From Anaerolineales bacterium (GTDB taxonomy: Bacteria > Chloroflexota > Anaerolineae > Anaerolineales > Villigracilaceae): a DNA stretch of 64,000 nucleotides. The notes beneath the pieces are model-generated. The model saw nothing but the letters and a program-made list of their open reading frames with translations. It was not told the DNA's origin and did not search any database. Every line of letters starts with the position of its first letter. Within the stretch, counting starts at the first letter, position 1. The position numbers and the translations under genes were made by a program. The DNA is taken from positions 1 through 64,000 of the forward strand of contig JAUXUL010000010.1 in assembly GCA_030680795.1 (NCBI GenBank), read 5' to 3'. This document shows positions 25,656 to 34,494 of the stretch, piece after piece.

Positions 25656-27317
25656 GGCTTGCCAGCCTGTGCGGAAAGCTTCGAGGGCTTTTACAAGTGC
25701 GGCACGGTTATCGTCAGAAATGGCTTTCGTCGCAATAATATCCTTGCCAACTTCGGGGTATGAAGTTGCCATGAAGCGAATGAGATCCGCCTGCCATTGA
25801 GCCATCTTATCAAGCGCAACACCGTCAGCAAAACCATTCGTCCCAGCAAAAAGTACAACCACCTGATTTACAAGCTCAGAAGGTTGGTACTGGGGTTGTT
25901 TGAGAATTTCCTGCATGTGCTGACCACGGCTCAACTGCTGTTGAGTTGACTTGTCAAGGTCGGAAGCCATGAGAGCGAACGCAGCCAACTCACGATAAGC
26001 TGCCATGTCGAGACGCAAACGACCCGCCACCTGTTTCATGGCTTTGGTCTGCGCATCACCGCCTACACGGGATACAGAAACGCCCACGTTCACCGCAGGG
26101 CGGATACCCGCATTGAAGAGGTTGCTCTCAAGGAAAATCTGTCCATCTGTAATTGAAATCACGTTCGTGGGAACATAGGCAGAAATATCACCGAGTAAAG
26201 TTTCAATGATCGGCAGGGAAGTGAGCGAACCGCCGGTGCCGGCAACCTTGATGATCTTGTGGTTATCCGCATCGTTCATGTGCTTGCGGGCTTCTTCGGC
26301 TTCATCTTTTGAGATCGGGCCGGTATAAACCTTCCCATCCACGCCGTCTTTTTCAGAAGCCAGGGCTTCTTTGAAATCTTTTTTAACGATAACGTATTGA
26401 TTCGCAAGGCGGGCGGAACGCTCCAACAAACGGGAATGCAGGTAGAACACGTCGCCAGGATACGCTTCACGCCCAGGTGGACGGCGCAAAAGCAGGGAAA
26501 CCTGACGATATGCCCATGCATGTTTGGAAAGATCATCATAGATGATCAGCGCATCGCGTCCGCTTTCCATGAATTCTTCACCAATTGAAGTTCCAGAGTA
26601 AGGAGCGATGTACTGCAAAGCAGCTGATTCGTCTGCCGCGGCAACTACAATGATCGTATGCTCCATCGCGCCGGCGCGTTCAAGAATGCCGAGCGTACGA
26701 GCGACAGCGGCTTTCTTCTGACCAATCGCCACATAAATACAAACCAGATCCTTGCCTTTTTGATTGATGATCGTATCAATCGCGATCGCGGTCTTGCCAG
26801 TCTGTCGGTCGCCGATGATCAACTCACGCTGACCGCGCCCGACCGGGATCATCGAATCAATGGATTTGATACCCGTTTGCACAGGCGTATCCACATCCTG
26901 ACGATAAATCACACCGGGAGCAATGCGCTCCACAGGGCGGAAGCCTGTGGTTGTGATCGGACCTTTGCCATCAATCGGCTCACCCAACGCATTGACCACG
27001 CGCCCGATCAACGCATCGCCAACCGGAACAGAAGCAATGCGATTTGTGCCGCGCACGGTCATGCCTTCGATGATCCCGTCGTATGCGCCCATCACGATCA
27101 CACCCACGCTATCTTTTTCAAGGTTGAACGCCGTGCCCATCACGCCGTTCGAGAACTGCACAAGTTCCTGCGCTTTAACATTCGCAAGACCCTGCACGCG
27201 GGCAATCCCATCACCCGCTTCAACTACAACACCGATATCACTGATGCTGAGTTCTGGATTAAAGCCTTCTATTTGTTTCTGCAAATCACCAGTGATCTGC
27301 TTAATCAGGTCTGACAT
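25653..27317 (-). CDS. atpA: F1 ATP synthase alpha subunit
   Basis: A 554-residue subunit. The P-loop is GDRQTGKT (169-176), and the [26 protein letters not shown] and [16 protein letters not shown] (413-428) blocks are conserved, including the arginine that contacts the beta site. It is about 40-50 residues longer than the common form: residues 308-362 form an insertion ([14 protein letters not shown]...HKIIKV) between the LLERSAR block and [11 protein letters not shown]. ggagg precedes the ATG at 27317. A promoter (27447-27475) and a hairpin (27354-27380) lie upstream. No atpB, E, F or H gene is adjacent, so the membrane sector must be encoded elsewhere. Confidence 0.97.
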   Translation of the reverse strand: MSDLIKQITGDLQKQIEGFNPELSISDIGVVVEAGDGIARVQGLANVKAQELVQFSNGVMGTAFNLEKDSVGVIVMGAYDGIIEGMTVRGTNRIASVPVGDALIGRVVNALGEPIDGKGPITTTGFRPVERIAPGVIYRQDVDTPVQTGIKSIDSMIPVGRGQRELIIGDRQTGKTAIAIDTIINQKGKDLVCIYVAIGQKKAAVARTLGILERAGAMEHTIIVVAAADESAALQYIAPYSGTSIGEEFMESGRDALIIYDDLSKHAWAYRQVSLLLRRPPGREAYPGDVFYLHSRLLERSARLANQYVIVKKDFKEALASEKDGVDGKVYTGPISKDEAEEARKHMNDADNHKIIKVAGTGGSLTSLPIIETLLGDISAYVPTNVISITDGQIFLESNLFNAGIRPAVNVGVSVSRVGGDAQTKAMKQVAGRLRLDMAAYRELAAFALMASDLDKSTQQQLSRGQHMQEILKQPQYQPSELVNQVVVLFAGTNGFADGVALDKMAQWQADLIRFMATSYPEVGKDIIATKAISDDNRAALVKALEAFRTGWQA

Positions 27318-27353
27318 TAGCTAGCCTCCACCAAAATTCGTTTTACATACAAG

Positions 27354-27380
27354 TACCCGGATAAGGGGCTTATCCGGGTA
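27354..27380 (-). promoter_or_regulatory. Perfect hairpin in the atpA leader
   Basis: tacccggataag (27354-27365) pairs with cttatccgggta (27369-27380) over a 3-nt loop. It would lie in the 5' untranslated region of the atpA mRNA if the promoter at 27447-27475 is used, ending 36 bases before the start codon. It may protect the mRNA, act as an attenuator, or be a dispersed palindrome. Confidence 0.55.
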
Positions 27381-27446
27381 TATTTGTTTTTCTCGGCTTG
27401 CACCCTCTCAGATATCGCCTTAGTGAGTAAGCGCACAAGCGAGCCA

Positions 27447-27475
27447 ATAATACCTGAAAGGCTACTGATTGTCTA
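27447..27475 (-). promoter_or_regulatory. Candidate promoter of the atpAGDC operon
   Basis: On the minus strand TAGACA (27475-27470) and TATTAT (27452-27447) are separated by 17 bases. Transcription would start near 27440 and read through the hairpin into atpA. Confidence 0.5.
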
Positions 27476-27581
27476 GCTAAAAACATCTTTTACCTTAAGA
27501 AATCCTGCTTCCCTTCTCATCTGCGCTATGATTGCGCATACGAAATGCCAATACCTTCATCAATTTAAGTAAGGAGAAGAA

Positions 27582-28724
27582 ATGTCCGAATCTCTTAATC
27601 GTGTGGAAGAAAAAACGCCACTTCGTCCTATGAAACGATACTGGAAAATAGCAGTCCTCGCCAACATAAAAGATGACAACCAACCCAAGCCTGAAGGGGT
27701 TCCACCTGACGCTTTTGCCGATTTCGACCATATCGAGACCATAGACTCGCTTCGCGCTGCGCTCGAAACTGATGGCCACAAAACTGCCTTTATCCAGGCT
27801 GACAGAAACCTGCCCTACGCCCTCCGCGAAGTAAAGCCGGATATTTGCTTCAACATCGCCGAAGGCCTCGGCGGTGACGCGCGCGAAGCGCAAGTACCTG
27901 CCCTGCTTGAAATGCTTGGCATTCCATACACAGGCTCGCGCGTTTTAACGAACGGCATCTCCCTCGATAAAACCCTCACCAAACGCATCTGGCGGGATCG
28001 CCGCCTGCCCGTCGCCCCCTTTCAGGAATTCAACATTGGCGATGAGCCCTTGCGCCCCGAACTGAAATTCCCGCTCTTCGTTAAACCAGCGCGCGAAGGC
28101 ACCGGCATGGGTGTGGATTTGAAAGCCATCGTCCAAAACGAAATAGAATTACGCGAACGCGCGCAATACATCATCAACGTCTATCACCAACCCGCCCTCG
28201 TGGAAACATTTTTACCGGGCCGTGAATTCACCGTCGGCATATTAGGCCGCGCAGATGCAAAATTATATTCACGTCACCCGGAATGGTACGAGAAAGACGG
28301 CTTCCACCGCTTCCCCATCCTCGAACTGGACAGCAGCCGCTCCGTCACACCCTGGGTTTATAGCCACGAAGCAAAATCAAAAGATGTCGGCGCAGACGGC
28401 GCGCCCGGCTATTTTTGCCCGGCCGAGATCGAACCCGAACTTGAAAAAAAATTAAAGTATTTCGCTTTGCGCGCCCATCAACTCCTCAATGCGCTCGACG
28501 TCTCCCGCACAGACATCCGCCTCGATCAAGAAGGCAACCCTCGCTTAATCGAGATCAACACCCTGCCAGGCCTGACACCCGACTATAGCGATCTTTGCCT
28601 GCAAGCCGCTGCAGAAAACATTCGCTACGAAGACCTCGTGCTGGATATTCTCTACCTCGGCGCGAGCCGCTGGGGAATGTTGGAAGCGCGCGAAAATGTT
28701 CCAGAAACGCCAAAGAAAAAATAA
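27582..28724 (+). CDS. D-alanine-D-alanine ligase-like ATP-grasp enzyme
   Basis: A 380-residue protein. A preATP-grasp region is followed by the ATP-grasp fold: FNIAEGLGGDAREAQVPALLEMLGIPYTGS (about 90-120), PLFVKPAREGTGMGV (about 165-180), QPALVETFLPGREFTVGIL (about 205-223) and metal-binding DIRLDQEGNPRLIEINTLPGL near 310-330. This matches the Ddl family, though the N-terminus and a roughly 40-residue insertion with HPEWYEKDGF differ from cell-wall Ddl. It may join other amino acids. No mur genes are adjacent. aaggag precedes the ATG. A strong bidirectional terminator follows. Confidence 0.8.
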   Translation: MSESLNRVEEKTPLRPMKRYWKIAVLANIKDDNQPKPEGVPPDAFADFDHIETIDSLRAALETDGHKTAFIQADRNLPYALREVKPDICFNIAEGLGGDAREAQVPALLEMLGIPYTGSRVLTNGISLDKTLTKRIWRDRRLPVAPFQEFNIGDEPLRPELKFPLFVKPAREGTGMGVDLKAIVQNEIELRERAQYIINVYHQPALVETFLPGREFTVGILGRADAKLYSRHPEWYEKDGFHRFPILELDSSRSVTPWVYSHEAKSKDVGADGAPGYFCPAEIEPELEKKLKYFALRAHQLLNALDVSRTDIRLDQEGNPRLIEINTLPGLTPDYSDLCLQAAAENIRYEDLVLDILYLGASRWGMLEARENVPETPKKK

Positions 28725-28736
28725 TTCAATAAATTA

Positions 28737-28766
28737 AACCAGGGTTGTCTCACGACAACCCTGGTT
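28737..28766. terminator. Strong bidirectional terminator
   Basis: aaccagggttgtc (28737-28749) pairs perfectly with gacaaccctggtt (28754-28766) over tcac. It separates the convergent ATP-grasp and cold shock genes. Confidence 0.85.
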
Positions 28767-28798
28767 GTTTCGCAAAACTTTAGCCATCAGGCCCAGCC

Positions 28799-29011
28799 TT
28801 AGGAGAGCAGGACCACATTGGCAGCTTGCAAACCTTTGGGGCCGTCTTCCACAGAAAACTCAACCTGCTGTTCGGCTTCCAGCTTGCGATAGCCATCGCT
28901 CTGAATGGCGGAAAAGTGAACGAACACATCTTCTCCACCATCGCGCCCAATAAAGCCATAGCCCTTAGTCGCATTGAACCACTTGACAGTTCCAATTAAT
29001 CGCTCAGACAT
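28799..29011 (-). CDS. Cold shock protein (CspA family)
   Basis: A 70-residue single cold-shock domain. [20 protein letters not shown] carries RNP1 (KGYGFI) and VFVHFSAI carries RNP2, followed by [18 protein letters not shown]. It is a nucleic-acid chaperone that binds single-stranded RNA or DNA in the cytosol. The gene stands alone between a terminator and the PHP gene. The 87-bp leader plus its flanking inverted tgcccg/cgggca segments could be a temperature-responsive leader, but this is not shown. Confidence 0.96.
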   Translation of the reverse strand: MSERLIGTVKWFNATKGYGFIGRDGGEDVFVHFSAIQSDGYRKLEAEQQVEFSVEDGPKGLQAANVVLLS

Positions 29012-29185
29012 CTTTCACTACTCCTGCTGCGAAAAATTTATGCCCGTCCACCTTTACGCTTTCAAAGGCGATCCGGGCACAATGCACGCAAGATTATCAT
29101 GGCTAATTATCCGTGTCAAGATTTTCCTGCTTATTCTGCTCGTTGTATAAATAAACTTTCAAGCGCAAAAATATACAGTACTCTG

Positions 29186-29830
29186 TTATTTCTTCAGCAT
29201 GGATGCGTAACTCGAAATCAGATGAAACCACCAAGGCGACCATTTCAACCTAACCTTTGCCTGGCGAATAACCTTTCGCAACCCCTGCGGACCTTCAAAT
29301 TGGTCCAGCGACATAAGCGACCTCCCGACCTCAAAAGCGGCGTGTGCATCCGAGCCGACAGTGCCGGCCAGGTTGTGTTTCTCCGCAAACTCCCGTGCCC
29401 GGCGGTTAAAACGCGGCAACATGCAACGCGAGTTATACACTTCGATTGCATCCACTTGTGGAAGGATTTCAAGCAGATCATTTTCCTTCCAACCGCCCGC
29501 GCGGATATTATCAAATGGGTGGGATACACTGATAAACGCACCTTGCTCCTTCAAGAGTAAGATCGTCTTTTCAGGCGTAAGGTACGGTGGAATCTGCTCC
29601 TTTACAAACGCCGCGAGAATCTCTCCCCGGGTAGTCATAATCTCCTCGCCGACAATGACCAGCCCCGGGTCCAGAAGCTGAGCCGCCCGCGCGCCCTCAA
29701 TGGAGTTATGGTCAGTGATCACGACTCGGTCAATCCCTTTCCGACGACAAGCAGCAATCAATTTCGCCGGAGGCGTAAGGGAGTCTTTCGAGGCATTCGT
29801 ATGGCAGTGGAATTCTAGAAAAATCTGCAT
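29186..29830 (-). CDS. PHP-domain metal-dependent phosphoesterase
   Basis: A 214-residue protein. PHP motifs in order: FHCHTNASKDS (His8, His10), VVITDHNSIEGA, IVGEEIMTTRGE, ISVSHPFD and VGSDAHAAFEVG, giving the full set of trinuclear metal ligands. Relatives hydrolyse phosphoesters such as histidinol phosphate or nucleotides, and the substrate here is unknown. No signal peptide is present, so it is cytosolic. The start ATG at 29830 lacks a strong Shine-Dalgarno. It marks the left boundary of the accessory region. Confidence 0.85.
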   Translation of the reverse strand: MQIFLEFHCHTNASKDSLTPPAKLIAACRRKGIDRVVITDHNSIEGARAAQLLDPGLVIVGEEIMTTRGEILAAFVKEQIPPYLTPEKTILLLKEQGAFISVSHPFDNIRAGGWKENDLLEILPQVDAIEVYNSRCMLPRFNRRAREFAEKHNLAGTVGSDAHAAFEVGRSLMSLDQFEGPQGLRKVIRQAKVRLKWSPWWFHLISSYASMLKK

Positions 29831-30247
29831 TTACCTGTTGAAATCGGTTAATTTCATGTGAATAAAATGGTGGATAAGACTCTTTAGAGTTTAAAATGGA
29901 TCAACTTCAGGTGGTATAATTTGTTAAAGTTGGTCTTGATCAGCTCGACCTGGCAGAGTGTATCACAGGCGTAAAGTGAAATCTCATTCACTTTTTCGAC
30001 CTTCTTCAAATAACAGGAAAAAGTTTCCAGGGCATGTTCTTTTCTCCAAAGCGGTGGCAGTTATTGGGAATATCCCTTTTCTATTGGGATTTAGGTGGTA
30101 TTTTTCATACTCGGTACCAAAAATCCCGGCGGCCGCCCAAAAACAAATATGGAATAATTTTTGTAATATTTTCAGGTATAATAACTTCAACAATTAGCAT
30201 AACTCAAACAAGATAAACACCATGATAACTGTAAATAAGGGAAGCAA
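29831..30247. other. 417-bp AT-rich non-coding gap before the accessory region
   Basis: No convincing gene is present. Two TATAAT boxes are seen on the plus strand (29915-29920, in ggtggtataattt, and 30177-30182, in caggtataataac), both preceded by a cttcag-like word. Either could drive the plus-strand genes from 30248. No clear -35 hexamer accompanies them. Confidence 0.4.
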
Positions 30248-30760
30248 ATGGAGAAATCTACTGAGGAAAAATTAAGGACACCTAGTTCTTTTTCTCTGTT
30301 TCATACGAAAGAATTAGAACTTCCGGATTCCAATCGGGATATTTTACTGGAGCCTGTATATCCGGAATCTTACAATTTAAGTTATACCTGCTTGTTGATT
30401 CCTCGATTTCCGTCCCATCAGCTAAGAGGAGACTTGGCAGATTATTTACACCAATGGCTGCCACAAATCTGCATCTCCTACAGTTGGAGTTTGGAATTTA
30501 TTATTGTGTATCCAGACTATTTCCAATGGGCAATTTGCGTTCCCCCATCTACGCCCCGAGGTCTTTTTATGCAACAAATACGTGACGATACATCGGAAAT
30601 GATCTTTTCCACCTTTGGGCATATCAGAATGGAAAATTTATCCAACGATTTTTGGGCATTGGGTAATTTGGTAGTATTAGGAACGAGACCTCACCCAGAA
30701 GATATGATCAGTCAATACATTCGCCTAAAACGCCTTCAACAAGGTCTGAACACTTTATAA
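30248..30760 (+). CDS. IS200/TnpA-like fold protein with lost HUH motif
   Basis: A 170-residue protein with no exact match I recognise. From residue 42 it follows the outline of a Y1 (IS200/IS605-type) transposase: YTCLLIPRFPSHQLRG, a strand ending EFIIVYPDYFQWAICVPPST where Y1 enzymes have PDHxHLLxxxPP, then MQQIRDDTSEMIFSTF, NDFWALGNLVVLGT and DMISQYIRLKRLQQ. The two metal-binding histidines are replaced by Tyr and Gln, but the FW and terminal YI...Q-like helix with a tyrosine at the catalytic position remain. It would be inactive as a transposase and may be a domesticated DNA or RNA binder. It starts the accessory run, 21 bases before an Mrr-like gene. The fold is inferred by eye. Confidence 0.5.
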   Translation: MEKSTEEKLRTPSSFSLFHTKELELPDSNRDILLEPVYPESYNLSYTCLLIPRFPSHQLRGDLADYLHQWLPQICISYSWSLEFIIVYPDYFQWAICVPPSTPRGLFMQQIRDDTSEMIFSTFGHIRMENLSNDFWALGNLVVLGTRPHPEDMISQYIRLKRLQQGLNTL

Positions 30761-30781
30761 TTATCAGGATATGTCAACAAA

Positions 30782-31702
30782 ATGCAGCACGACATGCAAT
30801 ACTCTATTCAGGATCCCATATATGTTCTAGACAACCACAAAAAGAGTGGGCGAAATACTTTAACAATAGAAAGAGCGAGCGAACTGCTGCGATATGTATT
30901 TGAGATTCTTTGGGATAAACCCGATGGTTTAACTGCCAATGAGGTTATATCTCTCGTCCCTAGGGTGATGCATCTAACGGAATATGAATTAGAGTATTCC
31001 CCAAAATTTAACTCTCCAAGATATGAGAAAATCGTTCGAATCACCACAATTCCTCTTGCCTATACAGGTTGGTTACTAAAAAATGATAAAGGACGTTGGT
31101 ATATCACCGAAGCGGGGTATCAAGCTTGCAAACAATTCGTCAATGTTCATGAATTTTATCAAGAAGCTATTCGCTTGTATAACGAACACAAACAGCTTGC
31201 ACCTGAAAGTATCATGGCATTGGAAACTGCTCAAGAATCGGCCTGGGGACAAATAGAAAAACATCTTCTCCAATTGAAAAAAAGTGAATTACAAATCATG
31301 GCTGGAGAACTCCTGCGCGCAATGGGGTACTTCCCATCCTGGATGGCTCCTCCGGAGAAACAGCGTGGTCATGTCAATCTGATCGCATATACTGATCCTA
31401 TTGGAGCAAAAGGCCAAAGGATCCTGACTCAAATAATACAGAAAGGCCAATCTGTCACTCTTGAAGGGATCAAGAGTTTTCTAGCAATACTTGGAGCGAA
31501 TGACTTTGGTATGATTATCTCAATGAGCGGTTTTACCAATCAAGCAATTCAGGTATTAAGCACGGATAATTTTGAGAAAGTCAGCGTGCTGGATGCAGAA
31601 TCTTTTTTTGACCTTTGGAAAAAATATTATGCTGATATAAGTCAAGAGGTCCGCAATTTATTACCTTTAAAAGTCGTTCATTTTTTGTCGCAATTTGACT
31701 AG
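30782..31702 (+). CDS. Mrr-like protein with degenerate nuclease site
   Basis: A 306-residue protein. Residues 15-115 resemble the Mrr N-terminal winged helix (IPLAYTGWLLKNDKGRWYITEAGYQACKQF). Residues 175-300 follow the Mrr restriction-endonuclease outline: LQIMAGELLRAMGY, then GHVNLIAYTDP where active enzymes have DGGID, then ILTQIIQKGQ where active enzymes have QxK, then ANDFGMIISMSGFTNQAIQVL and a VSVLDAESFFDLWKKYY ending. The metal-binding aspartate is Asn and the expected QxK lysine is Ile, so cleavage is doubtful. It may bind modified DNA without cutting. It lies between two small genes in the same direction and is probably cotranscribed. Confidence 0.65.
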   Translation: MQHDMQYSIQDPIYVLDNHKKSGRNTLTIERASELLRYVFEILWDKPDGLTANEVISLVPRVMHLTEYELEYSPKFNSPRYEKIVRITTIPLAYTGWLLKNDKGRWYITEAGYQACKQFVNVHEFYQEAIRLYNEHKQLAPESIMALETAQESAWGQIEKHLLQLKKSELQIMAGELLRAMGYFPSWMAPPEKQRGHVNLIAYTDPIGAKGQRILTQIIQKGQSVTLEGIKSFLAILGANDFGMIISMSGFTNQAIQVLSTDNFEKVSVLDAESFFDLWKKYYADISQEVRNLLPLKVVHFLSQFD

Positions 31703-31714
31703 AGTCATAAGATC

Positions 31715-32212
31715 ATGAGCAAAGACTTGACTGGCAATGCTAAAAGTTTGTACAGCAAATCATTCAAAAATGGAATCGAAAATTTAAGGGATGAAATCCA
31801 ACTCGCATTTCAATGGAATAGACCCAGCATTTTATTTGCAATTCATAATTCAATAGTGGGGCAAATAAATTCTCAAAAAGCTTTGGAACAGGGGATCCTA
31901 AATTTCAATAAAAAAGTTAAGCGTATTGAAGCAGACGACAGAAGTATTAATTTAATCAGAACAATAATTAAAATACCAGATCGTGAGAACATCGTGTTTT
32001 TTATCTCAGGGTTTGAAAACACAAACAGTAATTCGAAGAATGATGTTTACAAGCTATTAAATATGCACCGTGAGTTTTTTGTTGAGAATCTCATACGTGC
32101 TGTCTTTTGGTTTACCAAAGAAGAAGCCGCAAAATTGCCTCATTTGGCACCGGATTTTTGGGCTTTTCGACATAGAGCAGTGGAATTCGCACCGACGCGT
32201 GGTTCGAAATGA
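31715..32212 (+). CDS. Stand-alone APDFW domain protein
   Basis: A 165-residue protein homologous to the first 155 residues of the TPR protein at 37938: FQWNRPSILFAIHNS aligns with IQWDRPSALLAVYDS, NIVFFISGFEN with HIFFVSGVTP, and LIRAVFWFTKEEAAKLPHLAPDFWAFRHRAVEF with the corresponding NIRAVFWITPK...APDFWDFRQRVIEF. The APDFW-x-[WF]-R segment is, to my knowledge, common next to TPR and NTPase domains in signalling ATPases of Chloroflexi and cyanobacteria. Alone it has no visible catalytic motif. After the tga stop the same frame stays open for about 70 codons, so the gene may be truncated. It starts 12 bases after the Mrr-like gene. Confidence 0.6.
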   Translation: MSKDLTGNAKSLYSKSFKNGIENLRDEIQLAFQWNRPSILFAIHNSIVGQINSQKALEQGILNFNKKVKRIEADDRSINLIRTIIKIPDRENIVFFISGFENTNSNSKNDVYKLLNMHREFFVENLIRAVFWFTKEEAAKLPHLAPDFWAFRHRAVEFAPTRGSK

Positions 32213-32344
32213 ACTCACTTATCCATTGGTATCCTTCTTTGGAAAGATGAAATCCCATGGATCGAGATTGAATTTCAAGGAAAAACACTTAATCCTTACC
32301 AAGCATGGGGTCTTTACGCAAAAGAAAATTTAACTTTTGAAAAT

Positions 32345-32350
32345 TATAAT
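32345..32350 (+). promoter_or_regulatory. -10 box for the histidine kinase gene
   Basis: TATAAT ends seven bases before the ATG at 32358, which gives leaderless transcription. This supports ATG 32358 over the in-frame TTG at 32337. Confidence 0.5.
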
Positions 32351-32357
32351 ATTGATA

Positions 32358-34490
32358 ATGCAACTTCAATCCCTGATTTTATTTCTTATCCTAATTACGT
32401 TTGCCGTTGGTGCAATATTGGTTTTATTAAAAAAAACTCCTGGGTCGGTTAGTCTTTGTGTTCTTGTAATTATTATTGCCGCTTGGCTCAGCGCTTATCT
32501 TTTTTACAGATTCTTAGCCACCCCTATTTCTTTACAGGTGTGGAGAGCAGTTCATTATTTTTCCCTGGCCTCCGCAGCGACTTCAGTGTATTACTTTTCG
32601 ATCTCATATACCAATCGTGCGTATTGGATAAATAAATCTACAATTACATTATTCCTTCTGGAACCTATTATTATTCAAATCCTTTTTTGGACAGAGCCTT
32701 TAAGGAGAATTTTTTTTGCTCCAGGATTTTGGCTTGGGGAACAAATAAACCTAATTTATGTTTTGATGATTCTTACTGGAAGCCTTGTACTGCTTGCAGA
32801 TACATTACTGAACAAACCTCGAATACACTTCCTTCATGCCGGCACAATGGTTCTTGGCACTTTATTTCCATTGTTTGGCAACATTTCTACAATTTTCATC
32901 CGCAATTTTGAGACCAATTTATTAATATTGATTTTCTCCTACTGCCTCGCAATCGTCGGCTTTTTGTATATTAAATTCAGTAGCTCATTAATTGAAACCA
33001 CACCGCTTACCCGTGAGATTGTCGTTGAAGATATGGATGATGGCTGGATGGTCATAGACGATCACGATAATATAATCGACCTAAATTCCTCAGCAGAAAA
33101 AATGGTCGGTCTATCGCGTGAAACCATCTATGGACAGCCAGTAACTCAGATCCTGACTGAATGGCCCAAAATATCAAAATCATCTGAGGGCATTCAAGAA
33201 ATGGAAATGCGCCGCAGCGTTAAATCACAAAGTGGCTGGCATTACTTGAACATTCGAATATCTCAATTAAGAGACAAGAAAAACGGGAAATTCGGCCATT
33301 TGATTGTCTGGCGTGATATTACCGGGAGAAAACTTGCAGATGATGCCCGCCAGAGGGCCCGGGATGAATTGTTCGTACTCTTAAATGCCATATCCAGTAC
33401 TGCCAACCGCTCGATAAATATGGAGGATTTTTTATCTGAAGCAAGCTATCAGATCTTATATTCTTTCCAAAGCCAGTCAGTTGCTGTTTTTTTAACTGAG
33501 GAAGAGGATGCCGGGAAACAAAAGCTTTCTCTCAAAACTCATTTTGGGTTAGAGCCAGAGTACCTAAAGGAATTAAACAGTAATACAGCCACTTCAAACC
33601 TTTATAATTGGTTGACGCATAACGATGAAAATCGCCCTTTGACAGTTGACAACTTTAATGATTCGTCTGACTATCCCCTTAGTTTAAAAAACATCGGAGC
33701 TGTTTTCGCTGTCCTGATACCCTTAATCACTTACAACCAGCATGAAAACAGCATTCTTGGTTGCCTGTACCTCAGTAGGAATGAAAACATACCTTTCAGT
33801 CAGGATGAAATAATTCGTCTCACAACAAGCGCGAATCAGATCGCAACCTTGATCGATAGCAATCGTCGGAGACAATTGGCAATCGCCCTTTCCGAAAGAC
33901 AGCGTTTGCTGCGCGACCTGCACGATTCGGTTAGTCAAAAATTATACGGGTTGGTTGCGCTGACCGAAGCAGCCCAAGCCGGAATCGAGGCCGGGTCCGA
34001 AATTGCCCCACTGCAAGTCTTAACCCGCATCGGGGAAAATGCCCGTCAAGCTGTCAAAGAAATGCGCCTATTTCTCTACGAAATGCAGCCGGTAGATCTA
34101 AAAGACGGTCTTGTCTCATCCCTGCACTTCCGCCTTGCGGCTGTTGAAGGAAGAGCGGACATAAGGGCCAGGTTGCTTTCAGATGAAAATATTCTACTTT
34201 CAAAAGAAAATGAAATTGCTCTTTATTACATTGCACAGGAGGCGCTAAATAATATATTAAGGCATGCCCGCGCAAAAAATGTAGTTGTCAACATAAAACA
34301 AACCCGTCAACATGTTATACTTGAAATTAAAGATGACGGGCAAGGATTTGATATAAAAAAGATAGACGATACCGGCTTGGGATTACGCAACATGAAAGAG
34401 CGAGTTCTGCTAATAAAAGGTAAAATTAAGATCTCATCCACTGTTGGTGCGGGAACAAAAATCACCGTAACTGTGAGTAAAAATAGCTAA
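32358..34490 (+). CDS. Membrane sensor histidine kinase (7TM-PAS-GAF, HisKA_3)
   Basis: A 710-residue kinase. Seven or so transmembrane helices occupy the first 220 residues, as in His_kin_7TM sensors. A PAS domain follows (about 235-330, DDGWMVIDDHDNIIDLNSS...HLIVWRDITGRK), then a GAF domain (about 345-505), then the NarX/DegS-type dimerisation helix with the phospho-acceptor histidine in RDLHDSVSQ, an N box ALYYIAQEALNNILRHARA, and G boxes DDGQGFD and GLGLRNMKERV. It should phosphorylate one or both adjacent NarL-type regulators in response to a membrane or cytosolic signal. The stop is four bases before the first regulator. Start is discussed with the -10 box. Confidence 0.92.
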   Translation: MQLQSLILFLILITFAVGAILVLLKKTPGSVSLCVLVIIIAAWLSAYLFYRFLATPISLQVWRAVHYFSLASAATSVYYFSISYTNRAYWINKSTITLFLLEPIIIQILFWTEPLRRIFFAPGFWLGEQINLIYVLMILTGSLVLLADTLLNKPRIHFLHAGTMVLGTLFPLFGNISTIFIRNFETNLLILIFSYCLAIVGFLYIKFSSSLIETTPLTREIVVEDMDDGWMVIDDHDNIIDLNSSAEKMVGLSRETIYGQPVTQILTEWPKISKSSEGIQEMEMRRSVKSQSGWHYLNIRISQLRDKKNGKFGHLIVWRDITGRKLADDARQRARDELFVLLNAISSTANRSINMEDFLSEASYQILYSFQSQSVAVFLTEEEDAGKQKLSLKTHFGLEPEYLKELNSNTATSNLYNWLTHNDENRPLTVDNFNDSSDYPLSLKNIGAVFAVLIPLITYNQHENSILGCLYLSRNENIPFSQDEIIRLTTSANQIATLIDSNRRRQLAIALSERQRLLRDLHDSVSQKLYGLVALTEAAQAGIEAGSEIAPLQVLTRIGENARQAVKEMRLFLYEMQPVDLKDGLVSSLHFRLAAVEGRADIRARLLSDENILLSKENEIALYYIAQEALNNILRHARAKNVVVNIKQTRQHVILEIKDDGQGFDIKKIDDTGLGLRNMKERVLLIKGKIKISSTVGAGTKITVTVSKNS

Positions 34491-34494
34491 AACC

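Noticed and set aside
29958-30216. Short overlapping open frames in the 29.8-30.2 kb gap
   Set aside because: Mutually overlapping on both strands, AT-rich, and without start signals or motifs.
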